Assembly (NCBI RefSeq): GCF_036588685.1
Contig: NC_086379.1
Span: 17,469,862 to 17,533,861 of the forward strand
Reading direction: 5' to 3'
Source: Mytilus trossulus
Lineage: Eukaryota; Mollusca; Bivalvia; Mytilida; Mytilidae
DNA: 64,000 nucleotides
A program made the position numbers and the translations under genes. Of this stretch, positions 21,687 to 33,462 are shown one piece after another. The notes below the pieces were generated by a model. It was not told where the DNA came from. It searched no databases and was given only the letters and a program-made list of their open reading frames with translations. Position 1 is the first letter of the stretch. The number at the start of each line of letters is the position of its first letter.

Positions 21687-23015
21687 GTGAGTGCAAATAT
21701 TAATAGTTATTTAATATTTCAAATGTAAGAAGTTAATTTATATTATGTTTAATGAAAACTAATATTCTAAATTATTCAGAAACTGGTTTTAAAGAACTTA
21801 TCTAAACTTAAAAGAATCAAGTCATTATATGAATCTCTTAACATTTGCTAAAAAGATAAATAGCGTGGCGTCATCATAAAATCTAAATAATGTAAATAAT
21901 TAAAGTAATAATTATTTCACATCTCTATCTAAGTAATTCAAGTTAAGTCTTTTAAATGTTAAATTAAATAAAATGTTTAAATAGAGTTGCAGTCGTAACG
22001 TATTGTTATGTTAAGTCTGAGACTAATATGTGTTATAGTAGTCTCAGGTTAAGTCTAGTTTGCATTTAAAAGAATGATTTCAATCTTCAGCTAAGGAAGT
22101 GTTTCGGTTATTAAAATGTACATATGTAATTATTGTTTTTATGTGTTTAAAAAGGACAAGTTATTTGTCTTGTTTTAGCATAGTTAGTTTTCTTACTTTA
22201 TTCAATGTATTTTGCTAATGAAAGTATCAGTGCGCTGCTGCAAGGTATAGTTAGGTTTTTAGGCAGTTCAATTATAGAGTTATCTCCCATGCGAAAACAG
22301 CGTTTTCAGTCAAATCAGATATTCAGTCAACATGGGTTTCTCTTTATTAAGTTCTTATGTCATGTATGTCATAGACTCTGAAGGTAAATTCAATTCATAA
22401 TTCAAGCATAATCATGCAATCAATAATCTTGTCATGTCGAAAGGTTGCGATGTCTCCTCATCGAGGGCGATCCAAGTCGAACATAAGAAACTGCAGCAAG
22501 CCACTGTTTTGATGTAAATAGCACGTTTAGTTAATTATTGTAATGTTTTATAGTGTCTTTATTCTTCGTTATCACAAGCCACAATTCCTATTGTCATGTT
22601 ATAGCTATCAAAGCAAGTTTTATTAAGTGTGTATGCAAATTACAGTCAGTCTAAATTGAGCATTGAAACTCATAGTCAAAATCTATATTTGGTATTAATG
22701 AGCTATCATATATTGAGATCTGTTTAAGTAAGTAAGGCAAATGACTTTAGTCATTCTTTTATTATGTTTCAAGTTAGTTTCCCCCGTCATTCAATATTCT
22801 GCTAGTTTCCCCATTCTATTTCATAAATCAGTCATTAATGATGTCATATCATTATTCAGATTAAATGTGACTTTTGCTTGGCCCGATACAATGTTTCAGT
22901 CATTTATTTGTATCCGTGTAAAGAACTGTGTGATTGCTATTCATATGTCATTATATTGTGTTTTATATTATATATCATTCTATCATGTCTATTGTGTATT
23001 GTATAATATATCATG
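21687..23015. other. Sequence between the two 61-bp repeats
   Basis: 1,329 bases of AT-rich DNA beginning GTGAGT. No reverse transcriptase, integrase or gag-like coding was seen on either strand. The plus-strand frame at 22741 is hydrophobic but not recognisable. Confidence 0.4.
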
Positions 23016-23076
23016 ACTTGCAAAGCGACCATCAACGAATAAAGTTCTATATTTCAAATTGTCTGTATTTTTCCAG
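23016..23076 (+). repeat. 61-bp direct repeat, copy 2 (runs into TCAACCAG)
   Basis: Exact copy of 21626-21686 at an offset of 1,390 bases. It is followed by TCAACCAGTCAGAGGTTATC, itself repeated once 34 bases on. Its 3' end (pyrimidine-rich, CCAG) reads as a good acceptor. Confidence 0.95.
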
Positions 23077-23551
23077 TCAACCAGTCAGAGGTTATCATAC
23101 GTCAGAATCATCAACCAGTCAGAGGTTATCATTCAGTATATTGGTCAGACACAAATTGGTCGCATACATTACAACTGCACAGTCACAAGTAGTTCACACA
23201 GCAATTCCACACAACAAACAAAACACGCCAAGTAACAAGCTCACACAACCATCAAAAGAAAAATCAGTAAAACTCGAAATATTATACAATCTTCTTCAAT
23301 ATCTAATTTTTAAAGGCAGTGCTTTAAGGCCTGACTTTTAAGTCATGAGGTTCATCTTTTCATACGCAATCTTTGCAGGGGGTCTTTTGGCCAGAAATAG
23401 ATCCGGAAATGTTCGAATTTCTCCTCTTCTTTTTATGGTATAATATGGTTTTTGTTTCTTTCATTTACATTGGGGACTAAAGAAACGATCAGTGTGTATT
23501 GTTCGTTTTTTAGAACTTGTTATTAGTGTGTATTTTGCATTATAAGCAGTC

Positions 23552-23681
23552 AACCTGACTACAAACTATCATTATGTGTATTCCGTGTGGAAAGAGGTCG
23601 GGTCAATTTCGAGTGTAACCTGACTACAAACTATCATTATGTGTATTCCGTGTGGAAAGAGGTCGGGTCAATTTCGAGTGT
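23552..23681 (+). repeat. Perfect 65-bp tandem duplication
   Basis: AACCTGACTACAAACTATCA through GTCAATTTCGAGTGT occurs twice head to tail with no difference. No frame or known motif is involved. It is recent by its identity. Confidence 0.93.
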
Positions 23682-25284
23682 TATCTGACATCTAAAGTTT
23701 CTTTAATTAGTTCAGAAGTTGATATAACAATGAAAAGTCGACTGAACATGATTAATATTGCATCTTCTATAATTCAAAGCGGAATTCGGTTTATGAACGA
23801 GAAACCGTAAAGCGTTTTCAATTTCGGTTCTAGTTATGTATGTTGTCCACGTTTTATCCTGGTTCCCGGTACTACGTTCCGGGTATTAGCTATTTGATAT
23901 ATGTGATTTGTAACATTACGATCGGGTACCAGCCAATCTACGTGTGTGTGTGTGTACATGATTTCCCGCCAAAATGACACTTCCGGCAAATGACGGATAA
24001 AACCTAATCGACGATCCCGGGTCAATGGACAAAGCCAATGCAATGTTACGCGACTCGGGTTCGCATACTTATTTTATTTATTTTGGTAATCGATCTATTT
24101 CCGGTATTATGTAATATTTATCGTCATGAACATTGATGTTTTTACTTGCTGAACATTTGTTTCTCTTACATAAATTAAACATCTCTATACGTTTTGAAAT
24201 TAATTTTATGTTTTTGTTGGATTTCAACTTTGTCTTGTGTATTTTTTTACTTGTCCACGGGCAACCAAGACAAAAATAATTACTTGTCCGGTTGTTCAAA
24301 TGTACGAGTCGGGCATAGCATTTCCACACCCCTGGGTTATAAAACTTTTTTTTCAGGGCACAAACCCACTTTAAAGAGACTTGTCTACTGCCATACCCAT
24401 CCTATTTTCATGCACCATTTGCAAGCAAGAGACTGAATGGTTTGCAAAATTAAAAATCAGGACGGTGTCCAATTAAAACAAAAGAACTAAACTGGATGAA
24501 TATTGTAGGAGAAATCTAGAGGAAAGTTTTGATTTGTGAAATTGGTTTTCCTGAAAAGTCATTCATCCTAGCCTACAGAAAGGAACTATATATTTAACTG
24601 TCCACCACCAGCTGACGAGCTAATGTTGAGCTTCACATATGGAATTACTCAAAAACCAATGTCTATGTTTTCAGCACAGATTTCACAAGTTATGACACAG
24701 CTGTGCTTTTTTTATACTTGTTAAAGAGTTGTATACTAAATTTTATTTTTTTATCAATAAATATATATTGTGTCATTTAAGAACTTGTATTTTGCCAAAA
24801 GATGCATACTAGTGAATGAAAGTGGTGCAGTTCATTTTGCTTTGGTATATAGAATTGAATTACAATTGTTCATGTTATTGGAATGCTTATAAAAATAAGG
24901 AGATGTGGTACAATGTATTTGATATTTAGTGAGTTTATCAAGCAAAAGTGAATAAGAAATAGGTATAAGCAGTTACAGGTACTACTGTACAATCTCAAAC
25001 AATGAGAAAAACTCATACCGTAAAGAGAATTTCATATTTACAAGCAAGTTTTGTTTTTGCATTAAATAATTTTCTTCTATTGTTTTAATTGAAAATATGG
25101 GAAGTGGTTAAAATGCTAATGAGACAGCTGTTATGGCCACATAGCCTTAATTGAAATTTTCTTTTTCATTCATACCGGTAGATTTTGCCTGGAGTTAGAA
25201 ACATATCTGCCAACTTTTCAAAATGCACATGGGGGTTTTACGTGAAAGATGGTCCATATAGTCATACAAAACCTTCAAGGGGGC
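23682..25284. other. Intergenic, no gene recognised
   Basis: A GC-richer patch at 23830-24060 includes a short GT run. Near 24240-24340 a minus-strand segment with GGACAAGTAA and GGGTGTGGAAATGCT motifs may be transposon-derived. The plus-strand 24194 frame begins at TTG and has no support. Confidence 0.35.
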
Positions 25285-27035
25285 CTTCAAATGGAAGCAG
25301 GACAAGTTGCCCCACTGGCTAATCGCCCCACTTTTTAAAAAACCGCCACAAACTGATTTATCAAATCGCCCCACATGTGAAATTGGTTAAATCATGTTTA
25401 ATATTACTCCTGCCAACTCGCCCTACTTATAAAAAAACAGTAATATTTAGATTAATATATATACAATTAAACATAAAAACTCGCACCACTTTAATGAAAA
25501 CTAATCTACACAGAATACAAAAAAAACGAAAATTAATTTGATTACTATTATTGATATATACTGAGATTATAATTCTAAAAAAAAACTGATTGTTGAAGAA
25601 TAACTAAGTTTTGAAGCTTAGTTATTTGCATAACAATTAAAAAGTAACCAGTTAAATGTATCAAAATGCAATATAAGGAATTTAACTTATATTCAATGGA
25701 ATAACATCTTCTTCCATAAGTGGGTCGAGTTGGCATTACTTAATTCATCCTGGTTAATAATATATTTATCTAGATTTCACCCATTTCCATTAGATGGGAC
25801 CAGTTGGCAGGAGTAATATTAAAGGGATTTAACACAGTTCACAAGTGGGGTGATTTGGTAATCCAGGTTGGGGCAGTTTTTTTGTCGAGTCTGCGACTTT
25901 TGTCGCAGAAAGCTCGACAGGGATAGTGATACGGCTGCGGCGATGTTAGCTCAGTTCTTAAAAGCTTTATATTTTAGAAGGTGGGAGACCTGGATGCTTC
26001 ATACTTTGTATATGGTTGCCTCATGTTACGAAGATTCCGTCAGTCACATGTCCAATGTCCTTGACCTCATTTTTATGGTTCAGTGACTACTTGAAAAAAA
26101 AGTTAAAATTTTTTGTAATGTTAAATTCTCTCTTATTATACATGTAAGTAATTGGATAACTATATTTGGTATGTGCGTACCTTGCAAGGTCCTCTTGCCT
26201 GTCAGACAGTTTTCACTTGACCTCGACCTCATTTCATGGATCAGCGAACAAGGTTAAGTTTTGGTGGTCAAGTCCATATCTGAGATACTACATGTATAAG
26301 CAATAGGTCTAGTATATTCGGTGTATGGAAGCACTGTAAGGTGTACATGTCCAACTGGCAGGTGTCATCGGACCTTGACCTCATTTTCATGGTTTAGTGG
26401 TTATAGTTAAGTTTTGTGTTTTGGTCTGTTTTTCTTATACTGTTTGCAATAGGTCTCCTATATTTTGTGTATGGCATGGTTGTAAGGTGTACAGGTCTAC
26501 CTGGTAGGTGTCATATGACCTTGACCTCATTTTCATGGTTCAGTGGTTTAAGTTAAGTTCTTGAGTTTTGGCCTTTTTTTCTAATACTTTATGCAATAGG
26601 TCAACTATATTTGGTGTATGGAAATATTTCATGATTTACATGTCAGTCGCACAGGTTTTATTTGACCTTGATCTCATTTTTTACGGTTCATTGCTCAGTG
26701 TTAAGCTTTTGTGTTTTGATCTGTTTTTCTTAAACTATAAGCAATTAGTCAATATTATTTGTTGTATGGAAGAATTGTAAGCTGTACATGCCTACCTGGC
26801 ATGGTTTATCTGACCTTGACCTCATTTTCATGGTTCAAAGGTCAATGTTTAGTTTTCTTGGTTTATGTTAAGATTATGTGACAGTTGTAATAACGCTTTA
26901 TTATTAGGACTATCAACAGAATATCAATGATTAGTAAAGAAGGCGAGACATTTCAGTGTGTGCACTCTTGTTTTTAAAGTGAGGCGAGTTAGTGAAAAAG
27001 TGGGGCGATTTGTCATGGATTCCCTTCAAATATAT
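25285..27035. mobile_element. Non-autonomous element with arrayed GCCCCACTT terminal repeats, interrupted by a nested insertion
   Basis: The left end carries GTTGCCCCACTGG, AATCGCCCCACTTTTT and ATCGCCCCACATGTGA, then TTTAATATTACTCCTGCCAA. The right side carries the complements TTGGCAGGAGTAATATTAAA, CAAGTGGGGTGATTTGG and AAAGTGGGGCGATTTG, so the ends are inverted. The outermost TTCAAATGGAAGCAGGACAA is matched by an imperfect complement ending near 27030. Removing the nested 1.1 kb leaves about 650 bp without coding. Confidence 0.55.
25876..26968 (+). mobile_element. 1.1 kb dispersed element with hairpin start and ~135-bp internal repeats
   Basis: It begins with a hairpin (GTCGAGTCTGCGAC / GTCGCAGAAAGCTCGAC) and contains CCTTGACCTCATTTTCATGG five or more times at roughly 130-150 base spacing, interleaved with GCAATAGGTC and TTTGGTGTATGGAA. 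It ends near GTGTGTGCACTCTTG. It sits in a T-run of the element around it. I recall the family as widespread in bivalves. No coding. Confidence 0.65.
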
Positions 27036-27394
27036 TCTAATGTGGTTTTTGGCTTCTTCGTGCATTAACAAGCTCATAGCCATTGTTGAATTAATTGTTT
27101 TCCTTAAAATAGTCGACAAAATTGCTCTCACAAAATTTCCATTTGGGAGCCTTGAGCTCGATGGGGGAAATACTCTGCAAATACTGACAGTTGACAGGTA
27201 TGGTCATCAAAAAAGTTGACATGTTACTATGTACATTTACCATTATGTTACTTGATGTCCTTGCTATACACACAGTACAGAGACTAGTCAATCTTTGTGA
27301 ACTATTTTTTATGGGAGTCATAAAATATGTGTATACAATCAATAATTAAAAAAAGTCTATTTATATTGAAAAGGAAAAGTTCTTATATGTCTAA

Positions 27395-27480
27395 AGAAGA
27401 GGGACGAAAGACACCAAAGGGACAGTCAAACTCATAAATTTAAAGCAAACTGACAAGGCCATGGCTAAAATGCATTTCAT
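27395..27480 (+). repeat. Family D fragment
   Basis: AGAGGGACGAAAGACACCAA, AGGGACAGTCAAACTCATAA and GCCATGGCTAAAATG. Related fragments are at 3609, 5288 and 36151. Confidence 0.7.
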
Positions 27481-28265
27481 GGGAGGCACAGAAAATATAC
27501 TGTAAACAGTAGACTAGATATAGGTGAACTAGGTACAAAAGAACTCTAAATCTTAAATTCTACAAACTATGGAAGATAATGATATAACTGGACTAGAAAT
27601 ACACACAACCTGTAATTAACTGCCTTTACAGCGCTTTCGCGCTTTGATTCTATATATGTGCTGACGAACAATACGGCATTATAATAATTGCAAGCCAAGT
27701 AAAAAGGAAAAAGAAACTAAAGATGTAACTTTTTCATCGTGAGAAATTCCAGGTCTGAGGAAATCTCAAGCAGGTGTGGTTTGAATGCAGACTGCATTTG
27801 AAATATCTAGGCACACTTATATGTTGGATGTTCTGAAATAATCAAAGTAAGAAAATATAACATATATAAAATCCTATATTAGTATATAAAAATCTCCGGT
27901 TAAGAGTATAAACAGTAAACATTGAATTAATGTAATTATACTTTAGGCATGTTGAACGTAAGAAGTGTACAGGGGTGGATTGTTTTGAAAATAGTGAAAA
28001 GGTAAGTTTCCCGTTTTCCGCAAGTTAACTTAAAAAGTAAAGTAATAAAAACATTCAAAACGGACAGAATGGGAAAATTAAAGCTCAAACACAACAAATT
28101 TAAATGAATTGAAAAACAACTGTTAATTTCAAGCTTTGATACAGGCGCTTCCTTAGGTAAAAACTGGTGAAATTCACCTGGTTTTATAGCTAGCTATAGG
28201 TGACACACATTATTGAACTTGGATAATCTTGTATTTCAAAATAACTTTTTTTCTCTTATATTTGT
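27481..28265. other. Intergenic, nothing recognised
   Basis: AT-rich, no long frame, no repeat ends that I could pair. Confidence 0.35.
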
Positions 28266-29556
28266 ATATATAAGTTACAGTGAATTTGTATAATCAGTGA
28301 TTATGAAGAATCCCTGCAATTTTCAGCGATTTTGTAGAATCACTGGCTAGTTTAGGGATTATTTATAATTACTAAAATTTTCAGGGATTATGTATAATCA
28401 CTAGAAAAAACGTCAGGGATTCTACATAATAACTGAAATGAAGAAATAGTTTTATTTATGAGGAAAAAGAATAAAATTGAAATTATTTATTCTATAAAAT
28501 GATTTTAAATCACATAAAAACATCATTATAAAGTGACATAAATTGTAAAATGTTTAGCACAATATATCAAAATGATAACTCAATTTTTTTAAATGTTAGG
28601 CACACTACATGAAAATGTGAAACATAATATATCAAAATGATATGCTTCAAATCTGTTTTTACAACAACATCCACATTTTAGGAAACCTTTTGCTGCACAT
28701 ATCGAATCAGATTTTAACGACACGCCTAAGTGAAATAAAGTGTTCAGTAAAACATCTGCAGCTTCCTCTAAAATTTGTTTCTATGTGTCAATCCTAAGTT
28801 CTGCCTGTTTTTCCTACATTTAGATGCCTAAGTTCTCACAGTTTGAATGTCTTGTTCATTTAGACAAAAAAATCACACAAAACAGATGTTCCATAATCTT
28901 CTTCATCATTTGCTTTACATGTATCACAAATAACATGCTTTATGGATTTAAAAATAGAGCATAAATAAGGCAGTTAGTTTTCTCGTTTCAATTGTTTACA
29001 TTGTCATTTCGGGAACTTTTATAGCTGACTATGCAGTATGGGCTTTGCTCATTGTTGAAGGCCGTATGGTGATTTTGGTCTCTTGTTGACAGTAACACCA
29101 CATCTTCTTTTTTATCTGAATATTCATTTGACGCTGGCTTTTGATAAACAAACAATACATGTCAAGCTATTGATATAAAGGGAATGTTGATATTATTAAT
29201 TTTGAAGTCTTCAACTTTATCTTGAAAACCTGTGTTGGTTATATCTTTAAGATCATCCTCTGTGTTTTCAAGCAAAACAGTTTCATCTGGCAAGGAATTA
29301 ATGAAAGAAAAACATATAAGTTGTCTATCTTTTTTTTTTTATCAAACAAAGGATCATTGAATTATTCATAATTCCTCAAATCATATTAGGGAATTTGTAG
29401 AATAATTATTAAAATGTTCAGTGATTGTGTAAAATCAATGGTCATTTTCAGGGATTATATATAATTACTAATGATTTTAGTGATTCTACATATTCCCTGA
29501 ATAATCAGGGATTCTACATAATCCCTGATTATACAAATTCACTGTAACATATATAT
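28266..29556 (-). mobile_element. 1.3 kb palindrome-ended TIR element with Cys-rich coding traces
   Basis: The left end GTTACAGTGAATTTGTATAA is mirrored by TTATACAAATTCACTGTAAC on the right (one difference in the next block). Both ends then repeat CAGGGATTATGTAGAATC-type palindromic words several times. The minus strand keeps short coding traces: CDTCKANDEEDYGTSVLCD at about 28865-28925 (PHD-like Cys spacing) and ICAAKGFLKCGCCCKNRF at about 28660-28710, broken by stops. A family B copy is nested inside. Confidence 0.6.
28969..29116 (-). repeat. Family B copy with internal deletion, nested
   Basis: Antisense family B motifs (TTTTCTCGTTTCAATTG, ATAGCTGACTATGCAGTATG, GTTGAAGGCCGTATGG, CCACATCTTC). 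It lies inside the TIR element and so is younger than it. Confidence 0.7.
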
Positions 29557-30110
29557 ATCATTGTTTGACTGTTTAAGAATAGACAGTCAGTAAGAATATT
29601 GATGGCGATTGGCAAAAACGCACGTAAATACTAATAATGTTTATCAATAAATAGATTTGGTATGATTGCCAAGAGGACAAATTCCACCATAGACCAAATG
29701 ACGTAGATGTAATAATCATATTATCAGATGTTATTTGCTATCAAGTTTAAAGTTAGAATATAACAACTGTAAATAACGGTGTAAAATTCAACTATAATAG
29801 ACCCATGTCACAAAAATGGCCTCAGAAAATATTTACCGTCCTTTACACGATTTCTGGATCTCATATGTATCTTCCTTCTGCTTGTACTTTGAAGGTTTCT
29901 GCCTATCAATCATGGTCTGGTCGTTTTCGTCGGATATTGCAGACCCATAGATGTTTCAACGGAATTTGGTTCAGATTCATTGTTCATTGTTTGCTCCGTC
30001 AGTATGATATTTGTCTATAATATGTCATTATGATATATTTCTATTATGAATTACTATATACGTTGAACCACAAACGTCAAAATCAATTAATGGCGTAGTG
30101 GAATTGACAA
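29557..30110. other. Intergenic, nothing recognised
   Basis: A 71-codon plus frame at 29805-30020 and a short minus frame opposite it are open but match no family I know. Confidence 0.3.
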
Positions 30111-30111
30111 T

Positions 30112-30930
30112 TTTTGAGTTCTCATAAATTCTATGTATAACTTTTGAACTAGTTTGAATCTCGGTCTATTTCTGTAATTTATTCTTACATACTTTTGATG
30201 TTTTAACTCTGTATGCGTACATTGCCTAGGGAAAAAAAAAATAAAAAAAAAAAAAAAATTTAAAATTGTTTGTATGCACATTGAACAACAAATTTATGTG
30301 ACGTATATAATTTTTCTAACGCCAGACACTCAAATCAATCCATGTGTTCTTAGACAGTAGATGTTATTGTGTCCTGTTAAATTGTTCCCTTTAAAAAGTT
30401 TTGGATTCTCATATATTCTATGTATAAGTTTTGGACTAGTTTGAATCTCGGTCTATTTCTGTAATTTATTCTTACATACTTTTGATTTTTTAACCCTGTA
30501 TGCGTACATTGCCTATGTAAATTTTAAAATTGTTTGTATGCACATTGAACGACAAATTTATGTGACGTATATAATTTTTCTGACGTCGGAAACTCAAGTA
30601 GATCCATGTGTTCGTGGATAGGTTTTTGTGTCCTGTTAAATTGTTCCTTTTAAAATTTTGGATTCTCATAAATTCTATGTATAACTTTTGAACTAGTTTG
30701 ATTTCTGTAATTTATTCTTACATACTTTTGATTTTTTAACCCTGTCTGCGCTCATTGCCTATGTAAAATTTAAAATTGTTTATAATCCAGGTACTTTTGA
30801 TAACTATTGTATGCACATTGAACGACAAATTTATGTGACGTATATAATTTTTCTGACGTCAGACACTCAAATCAATCCATGTGTTCGTAGATAGTAGATG
30901 TTGTTGTGTCCTGTTAAATTGTTATACGAT
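30112..30930 (+). repeat. Three tandem copies of a ~260-290-bp unit
   Basis: Anchors TCTCATA(A/T)ATTCTATGTAT (30120, 30409, 30665), TTTATGTGACGTATATAATT and TCAATCCATGTGTTC recur in order. Copy 1 is lengthened by an A-rich run; copy 3 has lost GAATCTCGGTC but gained a short insert. Confidence 0.85.
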
Positions 30931-31165
30931 GATGACTGATGTTCCCATATTTTGACTATTTTATTGATTGTGACTGTTTATTTAACGCATCATGTAAATG
31001 TAACGGAATTTGATGAGACTGTTATTAAAGTGAGAGGGTTAGCGCTATAGAACCCGGTTTAATCCACCATTTTCTACATTTGAAAATGCCTGTACCAAGT
31101 CAGGAATGTGACAGTTCTTGTCCATTCGTTTTTGATGCGTTTTGTTTTTTGGTTTTGCCATGTGA
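30931..31165 (+). repeat. Dispersed repeat family G
   Basis: Contains GAGAGGGTTAGCGCTATAGA and ACCAAGTCAGGAATGTGACA. The reverse-oriented relative is at 63310-63480 (GTTATAGCGCTAACCCTCTC). Confidence 0.65.
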
Positions 31166-32470
31166 TTGTGGACTTTCCAAATTGATTTTCCTCTGAGTTC
31201 AGTAAGTTTTTGTAATTTTACTTTTCACCGATTGCAATAAACAAATATCTGCCATTGCCAACTTATAAATATTAACATTAGGGCATTGATGATTAAATTT
31301 AAATTTCTCTAATGTAATGTATACATATCACGTGTTTTCCTATGTAAAATACATATTCAACAACTGAACAATGTTTTGATTTAAGAAGTTGTTTAAATCC
31401 CAATAATGTGATAGCAATGCATGTATGTGTATATGCATGTGTCAGCTGTATTAGTAAAATTGGACAGCCAATCAATACATCTGTTTTTGTCACATGTGTC
31501 CAACTAGTGTTAAACGATAATTTTGAATATATTTGTTATTTACAATTTAGAATTGCATGTCAAATACAAATTTGAAGGTTGCATTAATTTGCATTTTTAT
31601 GATTTCCAATAAAAAAAAAAGCTGTTCTGGAATCAAACTATGAAAGAAAAGTCTTATTAGACAAACAAAAATCAAACATGAATGTACGGTATTGTAGGTA
31701 TAATACATTAACAGGTCAGGACCACTACCTTAAATGGAAATGCATAAATTAGAATACTTATGTTCTCGCACATGTAATTGTTTATTTACATGTGACGTAA
31801 TTTATTTTACTTGGGTTTTTGACCAATCCACTAAATGAGTCACAATGCATGATGGACTACTACGTGTTTACAATCAATCAAGAACACGTGTTATTTACTG
31901 AAATACAACACATTTTTCGTGCAATGCGGGATTCACAATTTCGCTTAGTTTTTCATTTTGTGTATCCTCATTTATAGTTCGTGATATAAAGTATTACTTC
32001 CATGCTCAGATTAACAAAGAGTTGTTTCAATGCGAAAAAAAAGGGGTTTGAATTACCCGATATATAGCCATTAACATGTTTGATGATGGCACAGAGATTT
32101 CATGTATTTGTCCACCAGACAGCAACGAAACAACAGCAAAAAAACACAATTACCCATGAGACAAATTTGCTAGTGTAAAATAATCCGTCGATAAACGCCG
32201 GTGCTGATATTCACAAGTACAGCAATGTACGTATAGATAATTAAAGGCAAATGTGGGATCCTTGAATTTTGTGTTCGTAAAAGAGGCGAAGAAATATTTA
32301 CATACATGGCAGTGTAACTGTTAAAAAAATCTATAAGTATTTTTTTTGGTCACATTTCAGTATATGGGACTTCCAAACTGTTCCCTTTGTTTTGAAGGTA
32401 GTGAAGTCAGCAACTGTAGTTTCAGTTTGTTCGTTTTTTAACGGGATCGGACATTTGCCAAACTGAATAA
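31166..32470. other. Intergenic, nothing recognised
   Basis: AT-rich. No gene or paired repeat ends could be assigned. Confidence 0.35.
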
Positions 32471-32703
32471 AATCATTACAGCTGATTTCTTTTACCTACA
32501 AAGTAAAACTTTGGTTGGCTTGCTTGCTTTGTTTGTATAGTTGTTTGTATACAAGCTTTGAAAATAAGATTGACATCTTTAAACAATATATATAAAGGGA
32601 TAGTTTAACTTGTATATTTTATATTTTGTACAATATACAAATAAGGCAAGCAAGCTAACCAAAGTTTTGCTCTACATGCATTAGGAAATAAGCTGTAATG
32701 ATT
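32471..32703. repeat. Foldback MITE
   Basis: AATCATTACAGCTGATTTCT ... ACTTTGGTTGGCTTGCTTGC pairs with GCAAGCAAGCTAACCAAAGT ... AAATAAGCTGTAATGATT. The arms are about 70 bp around a ~95-base AT-rich loop, without coding. Confidence 0.8.
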
Positions 32704-32777
32704 ATATCCATATGTATGTGCGACAAGGTGGAACATTTGATATGTTTTGTAAAAATTGCTGCGTTGGATCTATAATA

Positions 32778-33246
32778 AAAAAAGAAGATGTGTTATTATT
32801 GCCAAATGAGACAGCTGTCCACTAGAGACCAAAATGACACAGAAATTAACATTTATAGACCACCGTACGGCCTTCAACAATGAACAAAGCCCATATAGCA
32901 CAGTCTGCTATAAAAGGCCCCGATATGAAGAAAATGTAAAACATTTCAAACGAGAAAACTAACGAACTTAGTTATATAAAAAAATGAACGAAACACAAAT
33001 ATGTAACACATAAACAAACGACAACCACTGAAATACAGGCTCCTATACAAATTTTTTTATGGGATAGATTTCTTCTCCTTTTATATATTTAATTGTGCCG
33101 TTTTTTGTTTGGATTGCTTTACACAAGTAATTTTTGGGTCATTAATAGCTTACTTTTCAGCATTAAACCTATGACTGCTTACTTTACTAAATTATGTCTT
33201 TGTTGGAAAGATGTCTCATTTGGCACTCATGCCTCGTCATCTTATT
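32778..33246. repeat. Two family B copies in opposite orientation
   Basis: A plus copy (to about 33050, GAAGATGTGTTATTATTGCC and CACCGTACGGCCTTCAACAA) meets a diverged minus copy (about 33095-33246, GATGTCTCATTTGGCACTCA). Confidence 0.65.
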
Positions 33247-33296
33247 TCTTTATACAAAGCACGTTTTAGAAGAAAAAAAATATATACCGTACCCGC

Positions 33297-33462
33297 TCAG
33301 TGGCGGATCCAGGGGGCGGGGGTTTCGGGGGATGGACCCCTTTTTTTTTGGACGATCAGTGCATTTGGATAGGGACATGTAGTTTGAACCCCTCCCCTTT
33401 TGTCCAGGGTTAGGACCCCCTTTTTAAAATGGCTGGCCCATGATCCGCCCCTGCCGCTTTCA
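33297..33462. mobile_element. Short MITE with GGCGGATC termini
   Basis: Starts AGTGGCGGATCCAGGGGGC and ends ATGATCCGCCCCTGCCG, giving imperfect inverted termini. The interior (GGACCCCTTTTTTTTTGG, CGATCAGTGCATTTGGATAG) matches the elements inside the large inverted duplication at 56265 and 58125. Confidence 0.65.

Noticed and set aside
22741..23341. Plus-strand frames between and after the 61-bp repeats
   Set aside because: Low-complexity hydrophobic or Ser/Gln-rich translations without a family match, overlapping the repeat.
24194..24436. Signal-peptide-like plus-strand frame
   Set aside because: It begins at TTG, not ATG, and the opposite strand carries transposon-like words.
29805..30020. 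71-codon plus-strand frame
   Set aside because: No recognised family, and an equally plausible acidic frame lies on the opposite strand; neither has support.
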